Shown: positions 32,625 through 40,854 of the stretch, piece by piece
How positions within the stretch are numbered: the first letter of the stretch is position 1
Layout of the letters: the number at the start of each line of letters is the position of its first letter
Source of the DNA: Lachnospiraceae bacterium
Lineage (GTDB): Bacteria; Bacillota; Clostridia; Lachnospirales; Lachnospiraceae
Assembly (NCBI GenBank): GCA_016283275.1
Contig: JAEEMP010000039.1
Location: 1-46,726 of the forward strand
Length of the DNA: 46,726 bases
Direction: 5' to 3'
Position numbers and translations under genes: made by a program
The notes under the pieces: model-generated
What the model saw: only the letters and a program-made list of their open reading frames with translations
What the model was told of the DNA's origin: nothing
Database searches by the model: none

Positions 32625-34349
32625 TTATTCTACAACGCCAAACCCGCAGATCGTGAATTCCCCGGTCTCAAACCCGTCCTTCATCTTAACTTCGATATGA
32701 TGGCGTTTTGTCTTTGTTTCCTCAAATACTATAAGCGGATTGGCATGTGTCCAGCCTATGATCTTGGGATCGATCGTAAGCTTAAGCTCCCCGTCCGCAT
32801 ACACCTTAGCTGTGGCCGCATTCGGATCCCCCGAATCCTTATATATGATCAAAAGGCTCTTGCAGTCTATATCCATTGTAAACGGCCTGTTTGAGCCCCC
32901 TTTATACATCCAGTTATCCGGAAATTCCGGGCTTACCGTAAGATCCATGTTTCGCTCAACGCACTGCACCTGCTTATCTGTATGGATAAAATCGCCTGCC
33001 GATATATCCGCTTTGACGGGACTGTGTTTTTTGTCCAAAAGCTTTACATTCGAAAACTGTGCGCCAATGGGAGGCTTTATATCCTTAAGCGTCTTTATCT
33101 CTTCATCTTCCGGCGCTTTATCGATATCTTTAAAGAGTTTTAAGATACCGTCAGCCATTATAGTATGGCCGATATTGGTGGGATGGAAGCAATCGTAAAA
33201 GAACTGGTTCTTGGAGACCACCCTTCCTTCCGAAGCCTTAAGATAAAACTGCTTTGTAACGCACTTTTTTGTGCTTACCATGGGAAGGTCATAACCAAAT
33301 CCCACGGGCAAAAGACGTTCTTCAAGATTGAAATCATCCTGGAATACCGCAAAAAGAAGTATTACCGCAGGACTTCCGGGGCCGTTATATATCATCTGTA
33401 CCAAAGAGTCGTAACATCTGCCGCCCGTCTCGTCTCCCGCATCGTTGACCGCAAATTCAACGACCACGATATCCGGAGTTACCTTGCCGTCGTAAAGAAC
33501 ATCGGTCTCATATCTTAACATTCCAAGCTCCGACGGAGTTCCGCCGACACCTGCTTTTACATAATGGATGTTTTCATCCGTCCCTTTTCCCGCAAGCTCG
33601 CAGAAACCTTTAAATGTCTTGTATGCGTAACACTCGGTATTTATGGGAATGGCTCCCGCACCCTGTGTGATGGACCCTCCTATAAAAGCGACGGTGACAT
33701 CCTCACCGGCTCTCGCCTTTTTAATCGCCCTCTTTATACGTGCATTGTTGCCATAACTTACAACCGAATTGTCTATCATATCGACATAGGCTTTAAGAGA
33801 AGTATCCACGGGATCTTCATCCTCCTGCACCGGAGCGGTGAAGCCGTCGTTTAAGTAAAACTTGACCGTTGCCTTCCCTATTATGCCGGCTTTTTCAAAA
33901 TCAAACCGAAATTGCCCGGGTTCCTTGTCGTCGTCCGACCAGTCGACCTTGTCAAGCTCTATAAGCTTTTCGGAGCCGTCGCACCTTACATTTGTGATGA
34001 TCTGTGTACCCGAACCGTAAAGATCTTTCTTACCGTACATATGGAAACAAAACTTAACTTCCGTATCCGGCTCATCCGTTTCAACCGATACCCCGATCTG
34101 TGCAACAAGTTTTCTCAAACCTTCGGTCGTCTTTAAAAGATTCAGTTCTTCTTCATCTTCGATCCCGCCCGCAAGCTTTGCGCTTGAAACAAGTCTTCCG
34201 TCCGTCAAAAAAACAAACTGCACAAAAGAACCGTCATCAAGCGGCATGGCTGCAACGTCTTTGTTTCTCAGTATAAAAAACGACTGTGATTTTTTGATGG
34301 GGTCCTTCGGAGCCTTGGGCTCTAAGGAAACATCGGGTGAATTATTCAT
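32625..34349 (-). CDS. SGNH/GDSL-type carbohydrate esterase
   Basis: A 574-residue esterase without a signal peptide. An N-terminal beta-rich domain (about 20-175) precedes the SGNH hydrolase domain (about 190-415). Block I is GGSIT with nucleophile S226, block II has the glycine in GVGGTPSE, block III has N302 in VEFAVND, and block V has D386 and H389 in DCFHPTNIGH. A further beta domain fills about 440-574. By neighbourhood (GH43_10 directly downstream) it is likely an acetyl-xylooligosaccharide esterase. GGAGG lies 6 nt before the start. The upstream gap holds a TTGACC -35-like box and a 15-bp palindrome, and a terminator isolates it from GH8. Confidence 0.85.
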   Translation of the reverse strand: MNNSPDVSLEPKAPKDPIKKSQSFFILRNKDVAAMPLDDGSFVQFVFLTDGRLVSSAKLAGGIEDEEELNLLKTTEGLRKLVAQIGVSVETDEPDTEVKFCFHMYGKKDLYGSGTQIITNVRCDGSEKLIELDKVDWSDDDKEPGQFRFDFEKAGIIGKATVKFYLNDGFTAPVQEDEDPVDTSLKAYVDMIDNSVVSYGNNARIKRAIKKARAGEDVTVAFIGGSITQGAGAIPINTECYAYKTFKGFCELAGKGTDENIHYVKAGVGGTPSELGMLRYETDVLYDGKVTPDIVVVEFAVNDAGDETGGRCYDSLVQMIYNGPGSPAVILLFAVFQDDFNLEERLLPVGFGYDLPMVSTKKCVTKQFYLKASEGRVVSKNQFFYDCFHPTNIGHTIMADGILKLFKDIDKAPEDEEIKTLKDIKPPIGAQFSNVKLLDKKHSPVKADISAGDFIHTDKQVQCVERNMDLTVSPEFPDNWMYKGGSNRPFTMDIDCKSLLIIYKDSGDPNAATAKVYADGELKLTIDPKIIGWTHANPLIVFEETKTKRHHIEVKMKDGFETGEFTICGFGVVE

Positions 34350-34363
34350 CTCATTCCTCCGGA

Positions 34364-34378
34364 AAAACGGTCCGTTTT
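34364..34378. promoter_or_regulatory. 15-bp palindrome before the esterase gene (candidate operator)
   Basis: AAAACGG (34364-34370), a single T, and CCGTTTT (34372-34378) form a perfect odd palindrome just upstream of the GGAGG of the esterase gene. Its position after the presumed start of transcription suits a repressor site. Confidence 0.45.
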
Positions 34379-34504
34379 GATTTCCTGTAATAAGAAAATA
34401 TGCTTAGTTTTATTCCGATTTTACTGTTTACATTTTATTAATACATTCGTCATTATTCTCCCTATCGTTTGCCCTCGTGTGGTCAATTTATGCGAAAAAA
34501 GCAA

Positions 34505-34536
34505 TAAAAAAGGAGTTTCTCATAAAGAGAAACTCC
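34505..34536 (-). terminator. Rho-independent terminator after the GH8 gene
   Basis: A perfect 10-bp stem GGAGTTTCTC / GAGAAACTCC with a 5-nt loop is followed by a run of six to seven T on the minus strand. It lies just past the GH8 stop. It is the first terminator seen downstream of the fla/che genes. Confidence 0.93.
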
Positions 34537-34558
34537 CAAATCCTTACGCTGTCTTCTG

Positions 34559-35683
34559 TTATTCGAACTTTCTGTAATTACCGCTTAAAGCAAGAAATGC
34601 AAAGAAATAAAGACAATTATCGTAGTAACGTCTTTTGCCCTTTCTAAGCGGTGAATTATACAAAGCAGAAAGCCATTCCTTTGAAAGGTCGTTTATGCCG
34701 GTCACGATAGCGGTCTCGGCGATCGTAGCCATAAGTCCGACGGGATGAAGCGCGTCGGGACCCGCTACGGTTCCGTCGACCTCATATATGTGAAAACTGT
34801 TGTTTCTTAAGTCATCAACAAGAAACTTCTGTATATTCTCACAAGCCTTAAGCTGTCCCACGTCTTTTCGGTTCCAAAGATAATCAAGAGAGATATTGGC
34901 TGCCGTTCTGTATGAATCGGAATAAAACCAGTCATGTCTGTCCTTTGTCCAGGAAAGGGGCTTCTTAAGCGGCGAACCGTCAAACTCCGCATATTCTGCA
35001 GAAAACCCGGTAACGGGATGGCAGGCCTTTACAAGATACTCGCGGCTTACCCTTGCGGCTTCTTCAAAAAACGGTCTGTCTTCTTCATATGCCCACTTGG
35101 CAAAAAAATCGTAGAAGTGAGGCAGATGATATGATGGATCCGTGAAGGGTGAGCCCGGTGTAAACAATATCTGGTGATTTTCGTTGTTAAACATCGGAGC
35201 TCCGATCCTTTCGGGGCTTCCCTTATGTATCATGGCGGAAAGGATCTCTTTAGCCTCATGGGAATAGTTAAATATCCCTTCACCGTCTCCCCAGCGCTTT
35301 GATGCAAATAAAAGAGCCAGTGCGTAGTATTCTTCGCCGTCCGGAGCGGGTCCTGTGGCGTTCTTTGTACCGTCGGTCTGACATGACCAGGCAAAAAAAC
35401 CTTCATTGAAGCCTTCGGTCATATACATGTATGTTTTGGACCATTTCCAGATACGGTCAAACTGTTCTTTCATGTCAAGCTGGACACAGAGCATCATGCC
35501 GTAACTCATGCCTTCGGTCCTTGCATCAAAGTTACCGGTGTCCATGATATATCCCATATCATCGCCCGCATCAAAATATACCCTGTCTTCGCCGAAGAAA
35601 TATTCCTGTTTTATCTCTTCAAGTCTTTTAAGTGTTTCCGCATCGGATACACCGATGGCATTAAAATAGTTTTTATACTCCAT
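34559..35683 (-). CDS. GH8 reducing-end xylose-releasing exo-oligoxylanase (Rex)
   Basis: A 374-residue family 8 glycosidase with no signal peptide, acting on xylo-oligosaccharides in the cytoplasm and removing xylose from the reducing end. The (alpha/alpha)6 barrel spans the protein. The acid is E57 in DARTEGMSYGM, the GPAPDGEEYYA block is present, and the base is the aspartate in DWFYSDSYRTAAN. These blocks match Rex enzymes rather than GH8 cellulases or chitosanases. The ATG at 35683 (MEYKNYF) is preferred, with GAGG 6 nt upstream; the ATG at 35689 sits too close to that site. It is 21 nt downstream of the MltG-like gene with no terminator between, so it may be transcribed from the motility operon. 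Confidence 0.9.
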   Translation of the reverse strand: MEYKNYFNAIGVSDAETLKRLEEIKQEYFFGEDRVYFDAGDDMGYIMDTGNFDARTEGMSYGMMLCVQLDMKEQFDRIWKWSKTYMYMTEGFNEGFFAWSCQTDGTKNATGPAPDGEEYYALALLFASKRWGDGEGIFNYSHEAKEILSAMIHKGSPERIGAPMFNNENHQILFTPGSPFTDPSYHLPHFYDFFAKWAYEEDRPFFEEAARVSREYLVKACHPVTGFSAEYAEFDGSPLKKPLSWTKDRHDWFYSDSYRTAANISLDYLWNRKDVGQLKACENIQKFLVDDLRNNSFHIYEVDGTVAGPDALHPVGLMATIAETAIVTGINDLSKEWLSALYNSPLRKGKRRYYDNCLYFFAFLALSGNYRKFE

Positions 35684-35704
35684 AATCATCCTCGTGTTAT
35701 TATG

Positions 35705-36370
35705 TTATCTGCGTGTTATGATCCTTGCCATCTCCTCGAATGACAATCCGTACGGAATGTTATATGTCCCTACGCATATAACTTTATCATAACCGTTTTC
35801 GCACAGATACCGGTCAAACTCTACAGCGGACTCCACTAATTCCGCTTCATACATACGTCTTGCGACGCTGACCGAACTGTCGCCTCTTATTACCACTATC
35901 TCAACTCCCTGATCTCCTGCGGTAAATCCCGGCTCATCGTCGGGAAGCGGATTGATCGGGGGCGGGGTGACTTCCTCCGGAATGATCGGCGGAACCGTCT
36001 CCTCATCGGGTTCTTTAAATTCCGGGCCGTCCGATTCCGTCTTATCCGATACATCCGTATCTTTTCCGTCTTCGGTCGAAGTCCCTGTTTCATCTGCCCC
36101 GGTCGAGGTCTGCGTACTTACGGATGTTTCGGTCCCGCTATTTATATCTTCTTTATCATCGGATACAGTAACATCTTTATCTGTTGATGTTGTATCCGAT
36201 ATACTTGTTGTCAGATCGGTAAGGGTTTGAGACTCTATCATGCCAAGCTCCGAAGCACGCTTTTTAACTGCCGCATCGGACATCTTCTCGGGTTTTGCAC
36301 CAAGCCCTAACACAAGTGCCGCCACGATAAGCCCCGCGCCTATTCCCCTTGAATAGGATTTTAAATTCAT
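35705..36370 (-). CDS. Short membrane-anchored MltG/LysM-like protein
   Basis: A 221-residue protein with an N-terminal hydrophobic anchor (about 9-25), a low-complexity Ser/Thr/Asp/Glu linker (about 50-125), a Pro-rich stretch (about 126-145) and a small C-terminal domain (about 155-221). The C-terminal domain (VSVARRMYEAELVESAVEFD, then ICVGTYNIPYGLSFEEMARI) resembles the LysM-like region found with MltG endolytic transglycosylases. The catalytic YceG/MltG domain is absent, so it is probably a wall- or peptidoglycan-binding accessory. It is the last gene of the motility group proper. Assignment is by pattern and remains tentative. Confidence 0.55.
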   Translation of the reverse strand: MNLKSYSRGIGAGLIVAALVLGLGAKPEKMSDAAVKKRASELGMIESQTLTDLTTSISDTTSTDKDVTVSDDKEDINSGTETSVSTQTSTGADETGTSTEDGKDTDVSDKTESDGPEFKEPDEETVPPIIPEEVTPPPINPLPDDEPGFTAGDQGVEIVVIRGDSSVSVARRMYEAELVESAVEFDRYLCENGYDKVICVGTYNIPYGLSFEEMARIITRR

Positions 36371-36381
36371 ATCTTTTCCTT

Positions 36382-37272
36382 TTATTTCTTATTTGCAAAA
36401 AGATCTATGACAAGTTTGACTTCTCCTACGCCAAGATTCAATTCTTTGGCTATGGCCATGTTTGACTTGCCTTCTTCATGCATCTTCCTTATTATCTCGT
36501 TAGAATTTTTACGGCTGTCGTTATCTTTGTCAAAGTGAAGTTCCACATCGGGTTCACCTTTAAATTCATCGGTCATCGGCTTCTTTGTCTCGATGATCGG
36601 AGCCTTTACAGCCTTTCCGGTCACGGGTTTTTTAACCGTGCGCGGCTTTGAAGGCTTCAGCGCGGCATCAAAAGAAACGACCGTATCTTCGGTTTTTACA
36701 CTGTCTTCAACCGTATCGTTACTTAACAGTTCTATCTTTTCGGGCATGAAAGGAACGAAACTCTCCGCCTCTTTGGCCTGTTTTTCTTTTTCCTTAAGCT
36801 CCTCATCCTTTTCTTTGAGTTTTTCTTCTTTTTCAAGAAGAAGCCTGTCTTTTTCTTTTAACTCCTCATCCTTTTCCTTAAGTTCTTCGTCTTTCTCCTT
36901 AAGTTCCTCGCCGGAGTTTTTAAGCTTTTCGCCCTTATCGTTTAACATATCATACAGGAATACCGCTTCCTGATGATTGTCGTTAATGCGCTTTAAGACG
37001 GTCTCCGAATACTCGTCAACGGCCATGATCTTTTCGTTGGAAAGTTTTTCAAGCTGTCTTTCCGTTTTTTCCACGGAATAATTGACGGTCTCATCCACCA
37101 TGTCCTCGATACGCTCTCTGGCACCCAGAACTTCCCGCTCGACCATGTCCTTGATAAGCCTGTCGTCCACTATTTTGTTCCCGTCATCGTTCTTTTTACC
37201 GTCCGGCAAAAAGAAGGAGGCTGTAAAAAACAGCACTCCTATCACAAGTAATACAATTGCTGTAACGCTCAT
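36382..37272 (-). CDS. Coiled-coil DUF6115/SwrB-like protein of the fla/che operon
   Basis: A 296-residue protein with an N-terminal membrane helix (about 4-22), a long charged coiled coil (about 35-170) and a C-terminal helix-turn-helix-like motif (about 262-293: IIRKMHEEGKSNMAIAKELN). Six near-identical ELKEKDE heptads lie at 122-166. The layout (one anchor, cytoplasmic coiled coil, short C-terminal HTH-like domain) and the place after sigma-28 and before rpsB correspond to SwrB of B. subtilis, which promotes flagellar basal body assembly. I infer it is the functional equivalent, noting it is much longer than SwrB (about 165 residues). The start follows GAGGAT in the end of the previous gene. 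Confidence 0.7.
   Translation of the reverse strand: MSVTAIVLLVIGVLFFTASFFLPDGKKNDDGNKIVDDRLIKDMVEREVLGARERIEDMVDETVNYSVEKTERQLEKLSNEKIMAVDEYSETVLKRINDNHQEAVFLYDMLNDKGEKLKNSGEELKEKDEELKEKDEELKEKDRLLLEKEEKLKEKDEELKEKEKQAKEAESFVPFMPEKIELLSNDTVEDSVKTEDTVVSFDAALKPSKPRTVKKPVTGKAVKAPIIETKKPMTDEFKGEPDVELHFDKDNDSRKNSNEIIRKMHEEGKSNMAIAKELNLGVGEVKLVIDLFANKK
36775..36909 (-). repeat. 21-bp near-tandem repeats coding ELKEKDE heptads
   Basis: About six copies of a 21-bp unit encode perfect coiled-coil heptads in the DUF6115 protein. The copies differ mainly at third positions, and one (DRLLLEKEE) has diverged. Copy-number change would keep both the reading frame and the heptad phase. Confidence 0.8.
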
Positions 37273-37278
37273 AATAAA

Positions 37279-37599
37279 CTATATCCTCACGTCAAAAGAA
37301 CCCGGTTGACCTTTTACGATAACCTTTCCTTCCGCATCCTTTTCTTCAGATTTACGATGTTTTCCGCCGTCTCCGGAATATTCATTGGAGCCTTTTTCAC
37401 GTGCATCAAACCGTTTCTGGTTATTGGATACATCGTCGGCCCTGTTAACGGCGTTTGACTTATCTTCGGTCTCCCGCTGCACATCATGCACAACCGCAGC
37501 CTGATCGGATGCGATCTTGGCATCCTCGCCCTGCCGCTGGATAGCGAAGTCCTGAACTCTCGTTATGGCACCCTGTAATTCAATAGGTCCGATAGCCAT
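37279..37599 (-). CDS. Small conserved protein of the fla/che operon, unknown function
   Basis: A 106-residue hydrophilic protein with no membrane segment. The first 45 residues are predicted helical (LQGAITRVQDFAIQRQGEDA), while the rest is highly charged and low in hydrophobics. I do not recognise a family. It lies 25 nt after fapA and 6 nt before the DUF6115 gene, with GAGGTGAGG in front of the start, so it is probably translated. Proteins of this size and position occur in other Lachnospiraceae motility operons to my knowledge. A link to FapA or the flagellum is contextual only. Confidence 0.6.
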   Translation of the reverse strand: MAIGPIELQGAITRVQDFAIQRQGEDAKIASDQAAVVHDVQRETEDKSNAVNRADDVSNNQKRFDAREKGSNEYSGDGGKHRKSEEKDAEGKVIVKGQPGSFDVRI

Positions 37600-37624
37600 A
37601 CCCTCACCTCATTTCCGTTAAACC

Positions 37625-39211
37625 TTAGTAGATGGCTGCCATCTTTACATCGCCGCCTTCTTTGATGAAACGGCAATATTTCATAGCACTCTTTACAACG
37701 GTAGATACGTCGCCTATGCAGATCTTTGTACCGGGATATACATCTCCTGTAACGATCACCTGGCCCTGTGTATCGGCATCAAGAACCGACTGATACTGTT
37801 CAAGTTCCTGCATGCACTCCGCAAGCCTAGCAGAGCTGTTCTTACTTACGGTAGCAAGTTTTTGTATCTGTGCAAGCTGATCGGGAAGCATCTTGACACC
37901 CGCCTGAAGTTTTTGCTTGGCTCCCTCAAGAACAGGCTTGATCGCAGAAAGCGACTTGTTTAACTCTGCTATCTCTTTTTGAAGGGCTGCCACAGCCTGC
38001 TTGACGGTTGCATCGACACCGACTTCCACTATGGTATCGGCTCCCATCTGTGAACCTAAATTCTTGACCGATATCGATACCGTTGCACAGACCTTTCCGC
38101 CTGTGATAAAGCCTCTCTTACCTGTAACATGTACTTCCGTACCTGCCACAACATTACTGTGCAATATGGATTCCGCATCAATATAGCCTTCGGCGGTGGC
38201 TGTCGCATTTTCCAGAAACTTGCTTACTATGTTTCCGCCGGCTTTAAGAACGCCTTTATGCATACCGTTCATACCGTGCGCGATCGTAATGTTTTCGCCC
38301 GCCTCAAGATATGCTCCCTCGACAACTCCCACAACTTCTATGGAGCCCTGGGCTTTTACGCTGAAATTCTCGCAAACGTTGCCGTTTACCTTTACGCTTC
38401 CTTCGTAATCTATATTTCCGACCGAGTTATCGACATTTTCGACTTCCAGGATATTTGAAACGAAAACCTTGCCTTCTACCAAAGAAACATGACCGGATAC
38501 ATCGGAATAAAGTTCGGTCTTGTCTTCGCTCTGCGTAATGTTTCGACCGAATTTTAAGATTGCGGCTTTTACGTCCGCAGGCCTTATCTTTTCGCCTCGT
38601 ACATTGACACCGGGCTCACCGTGTACAGCCGGAGTAAGCCTTGCAAGAAGATCGCCCTTCTTACAGTGGTTGATCGTATTTAAGTTAAAGAAGTCAACGC
38701 TTCCGTCTTCGTTAAGAGTGGGACGGACTCTGGGATCGGTGTTAAAGAAATACTCAATGGAAGCATTGTGACCCTGTTTGGCCGGAGTACCCCTTGCAAC
38801 AACGATATCCGTACAATACTGTCTGTTTCTAAGGAAATTATCTATCGCATTATTATCGATACCTTCAACAATACCACGCGAAGAAAGTTCACTCATGAAC
38901 TCTCTTAAACTCATCTGCTCTCCGCCTTCAAAAGGAGCGATGACCCTTGCGGTAACCGTCATATTGTCGGGTGAAATAATGATCTTTACGAACTCACCGT
39001 CTGCGTGAGTAAAAGAATTTGGCGTGGGAACTTCGAGCTCCTCTGTAGAGATAAGAGCAGCCATAAGATCCTTGGGATCATACATGATATCCTTAAGCTG
39101 CAGATATTCGACGAGTTCCTCTCTTCTTAAGTTCTCGCCTCCGTCCGTAGCAGGATAAACCTTGATGGAACATTTCCCGTCCTTTGAGATGATTTGGAAA
39201 TATGCGTTCAT
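37625..39211 (-). CDS. fapA: FapA family (DUF342) protein
   Basis: A 528-residue cytoplasmic protein of the FapA/DUF342 family. A variable N-terminal half (about 1-185) is followed by the polymerising beta-helix-like region (about 195-400), recognisable by HGEPGVNVRGEKI, GHVSLVEGKVFVSN, the VKVNGNV repeats and AGGNIVSK. A coiled coil (about 400-470) and a final beta segment end the protein. Family members are linked to cell-pole organisation and flagellar regulation in some bacteria. Here it stands between fliA and a small conserved protein, in the fla/che operon. AGGGGGG lies 5 nt before the start. Confidence 0.85.
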   Translation of the reverse strand: MNAYFQIISKDGKCSIKVYPATDGGENLRREELVEYLQLKDIMYDPKDLMAALISTEELEVPTPNSFTHADGEFVKIIISPDNMTVTARVIAPFEGGEQMSLREFMSELSSRGIVEGIDNNAIDNFLRNRQYCTDIVVARGTPAKQGHNASIEYFFNTDPRVRPTLNEDGSVDFFNLNTINHCKKGDLLARLTPAVHGEPGVNVRGEKIRPADVKAAILKFGRNITQSEDKTELYSDVSGHVSLVEGKVFVSNILEVENVDNSVGNIDYEGSVKVNGNVCENFSVKAQGSIEVVGVVEGAYLEAGENITIAHGMNGMHKGVLKAGGNIVSKFLENATATAEGYIDAESILHSNVVAGTEVHVTGKRGFITGGKVCATVSISVKNLGSQMGADTIVEVGVDATVKQAVAALQKEIAELNKSLSAIKPVLEGAKQKLQAGVKMLPDQLAQIQKLATVSKNSSARLAECMQELEQYQSVLDADTQGQVIVTGDVYPGTKICIGDVSTVVKSAMKYCRFIKEGGDVKMAAIY

Positions 39212-39252
39212 TTGTACCCCCCTGTCCAGTGATTTCCCGTGTACCTTTCGGC

Positions 39253-40014
39253 TTATGCCAATATTCCCATATATTTTCCGAGTTTTTCTTTCATCTTCTG
39301 AAGTGCTCTTGTGTGAAGCTGTGACACTCTCGACTCGGATACTTCAAGAGTATAACTGATTTCTTTTAATGTAAGTTCTTCGTAATAATATAAAAGAATA
39401 ACCTGTTTTTCCTTTTCGGTCAGAACTTCGAGCGACTTTGCAAGCTGCTCTTTAAGTTCCGCCTTTTCAAAAACCTCTTCCGGGCCGTCGAAATGCGATG
39501 CGAGATTTTTCTCGTTCGGTATCTCACTTCCCGATTCCATAAACTCGTTTAAAGAAACAACATTTGTAACCTTCATCTGTGACTGCCAGTCACAAAGCTC
39601 ATCGGATGAAATGCCTAACTTAACGGCTATTTCTTCGTCGGTCGCGGGTCTGCCCTTTTCGACCTCAATCTCTTTCATTGCGGAATCTATCTGGCGCTGG
39701 CGCTGACGTACGGTTCTCGGTATCCAGTCCATTTTCCTGATCTGATCAAGTATCGAACCGCGGATCCTTAAGCTTGCATATGTCTCGAATTTGACATCCT
39801 TCGAAAGTTCAAACTTATCGATTGCATCGATAAGACCGAAAATACCGTAACTTACCAGATCGTCGTACTCAACATTATACCCTAAATACATGCTGAGCCT
39901 TCCGGCGACAACCTTAACAAGCGGTGCATACTCAAGTATCAGCTGTTCTCTGAGTTCGGGCGACCGCTTGGCTGCATATTCATCCCATAATTTTTTCTTA
40001 CCCTGTTCATCCAT
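39253..40014 (-). CDS. fliA: RNA polymerase sigma factor FliA/WhiG family (sigma-28, SigD)
   Basis: A 253-residue sigma-28 family factor for late flagellar and chemotaxis genes. Region 2 (about 30-95) has the VEYDDLVSYGIFGLIDAIDKF and IRGSILDQIRKMDWIPR segments, region 3 about 110-160, and region 4 (about 190-245) has LTLKEISYTLEVSESRVSQLHTRAL. In B. subtilis the equivalent gene follows cheD; here a 93-residue membrane protein gene sits between. It follows AAAGGA at an 11-nt spacing, on the long side. Confidence 0.94.
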   Translation of the reverse strand: MDEQGKKKLWDEYAAKRSPELREQLILEYAPLVKVVAGRLSMYLGYNVEYDDLVSYGIFGLIDAIDKFELSKDVKFETYASLRIRGSILDQIRKMDWIPRTVRQRQRQIDSAMKEIEVEKGRPATDEEIAVKLGISSDELCDWQSQMKVTNVVSLNEFMESGSEIPNEKNLASHFDGPEEVFEKAELKEQLAKSLEVLTEKEKQVILLYYYEELTLKEISYTLEVSESRVSQLHTRALQKMKEKLGKYMGILA

Positions 40015-40050
40015 GTACTGTGTTTCCTTTTGGCCTCCGGCCTGATTTTA

Positions 40051-40332
40051 TTAAGGATTGGGATTTTCCTCATTCCCGTCCTCTTGACTTTCATTGTCGG
40101 TCACGGGTTCCTTCTCGATAACCTCTCCTTCATCGGCAACCTTGCGCTCGTTCTTTTTATCAAAAGAATCAAGTATCATTTTGATGACACAGCCTATAAA
40201 ATAGAACACCACAAGCGTTGAGAGCAATGCAACGAGCATCGCATTTAATGTAAAGCCGCGAAAATATGCTACAAGCGCAGTAACAAGGCCCGCCAAGAGC
40301 ATCAATATAAGCGGCATTTCTTTCCTAGTCAT
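40051..40332 (-). CDS. Small membrane protein between cheD and fliA
   Basis: A 93-residue protein with two membrane helices (about 5-23 and 30-53) and an acidic C-terminal tail (about 60-93) rich in Glu, Asp and Asn. Its start lies 3 nt after the cheD stop, with AGGA about 11 nt upstream inside cheD, so translation may depend on coupling. I do not recognise a named family. The gene is in an operon position that holds no gene in B. subtilis. A motility role is inferred from position. Confidence 0.65.
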   Translation of the reverse strand: MTRKEMPLILMLLAGLVTALVAYFRGFTLNAMLVALLSTLVVFYFIGCVIKMILDSFDKKNERKVADEGEVIEKEPVTDNESQEDGNEENPNP

Positions 40333-40335
40333 TAA

Positions 40336-40821
40336 TTAAATAGTCCTTTCAGGTTTGCCTACCGCGCGGATCACGTAATCGCCGGTCTCCGGATAAAAAA
40401 TAACCGTTCTACCGTAACTGTCGCCGGTATCTTCGGAAAGAATCGGAATACCCAATTCTTTAAGTTTTTTCTTGCTGGCTTCAACGTTTCTGTCGCCTAC
40501 GCGCACAAGCTCGGATTTGTTCTGAAAAGCGAACATCTGGGCTCCGCCCGCGATCTTGGCAACCATTCGGCTTCTTTTTGCACCCTCTGCTTCCATAAGG
40601 CGCACAAGCTCGGCAATACCTGTATCGGCAAATTTATATATATTGTTGTTTTGTCTTATTGCTGTCGAATCAGGCAGCATAACATGTGCCAAGCCCCCTA
40701 TTTTTGTCTGCGGGTCCCTGATAGCTATTCCTACACAGGATCCCAGCCCCAACGTTGTCACACTGTTAGGGCTAAGACAAACCTTAAGGTCGGCCATGCC
40801 TACCTTTATCACTTCACTCAT
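40336..40821 (-). CDS. cheD: Chemoreceptor glutamine deamidase CheD
   Basis: A 161-residue deamidase that converts specific receptor glutamines to glutamate and, in this lineage, is bound and modulated by CheC. The catalytic cysteine is C29 in LGLGSCVG and the histidine is H46 in GLAHVMLP, with threonines just before the cysteine. It lies 33 nt after cheC, matching the cheC-cheD order of Firmicutes. The start follows AGGGG. Confidence 0.95.
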   Translation of the reverse strand: MSEVIKVGMADLKVCLSPNSVTTLGLGSCVGIAIRDPQTKIGGLAHVMLPDSTAIRQNNNIYKFADTGIAELVRLMEAEGAKRSRMVAKIAGGAQMFAFQNKSELVRVGDRNVEASKKKLKELGIPILSEDTGDSYGRTVIFYPETGDYVIRAVGKPERTI

Positions 40822-40854
40822 ATATGTCCCCTGCGGCGCCTTTTGGCACTTTTT

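Noticed and set aside
473..35683. Prophage, integrative element or transposon origin of the accessory block
   Set aside because: No integrase, transposase, tRNA, terminal repeats or phage genes are visible; only gene content and position suggest insertion.
36775..36909. CRISPR-like repeat array
   Set aside because: The units are contiguous 21-bp coding heptads with no spacers; no CRISPR or cas genes were seen in the window.
36593..36973. Plus-strand Ser/Phe-rich open frame
   Set aside because: It is the antisense of the ELKEKDE coiled-coil repeats, with no start site or homology.
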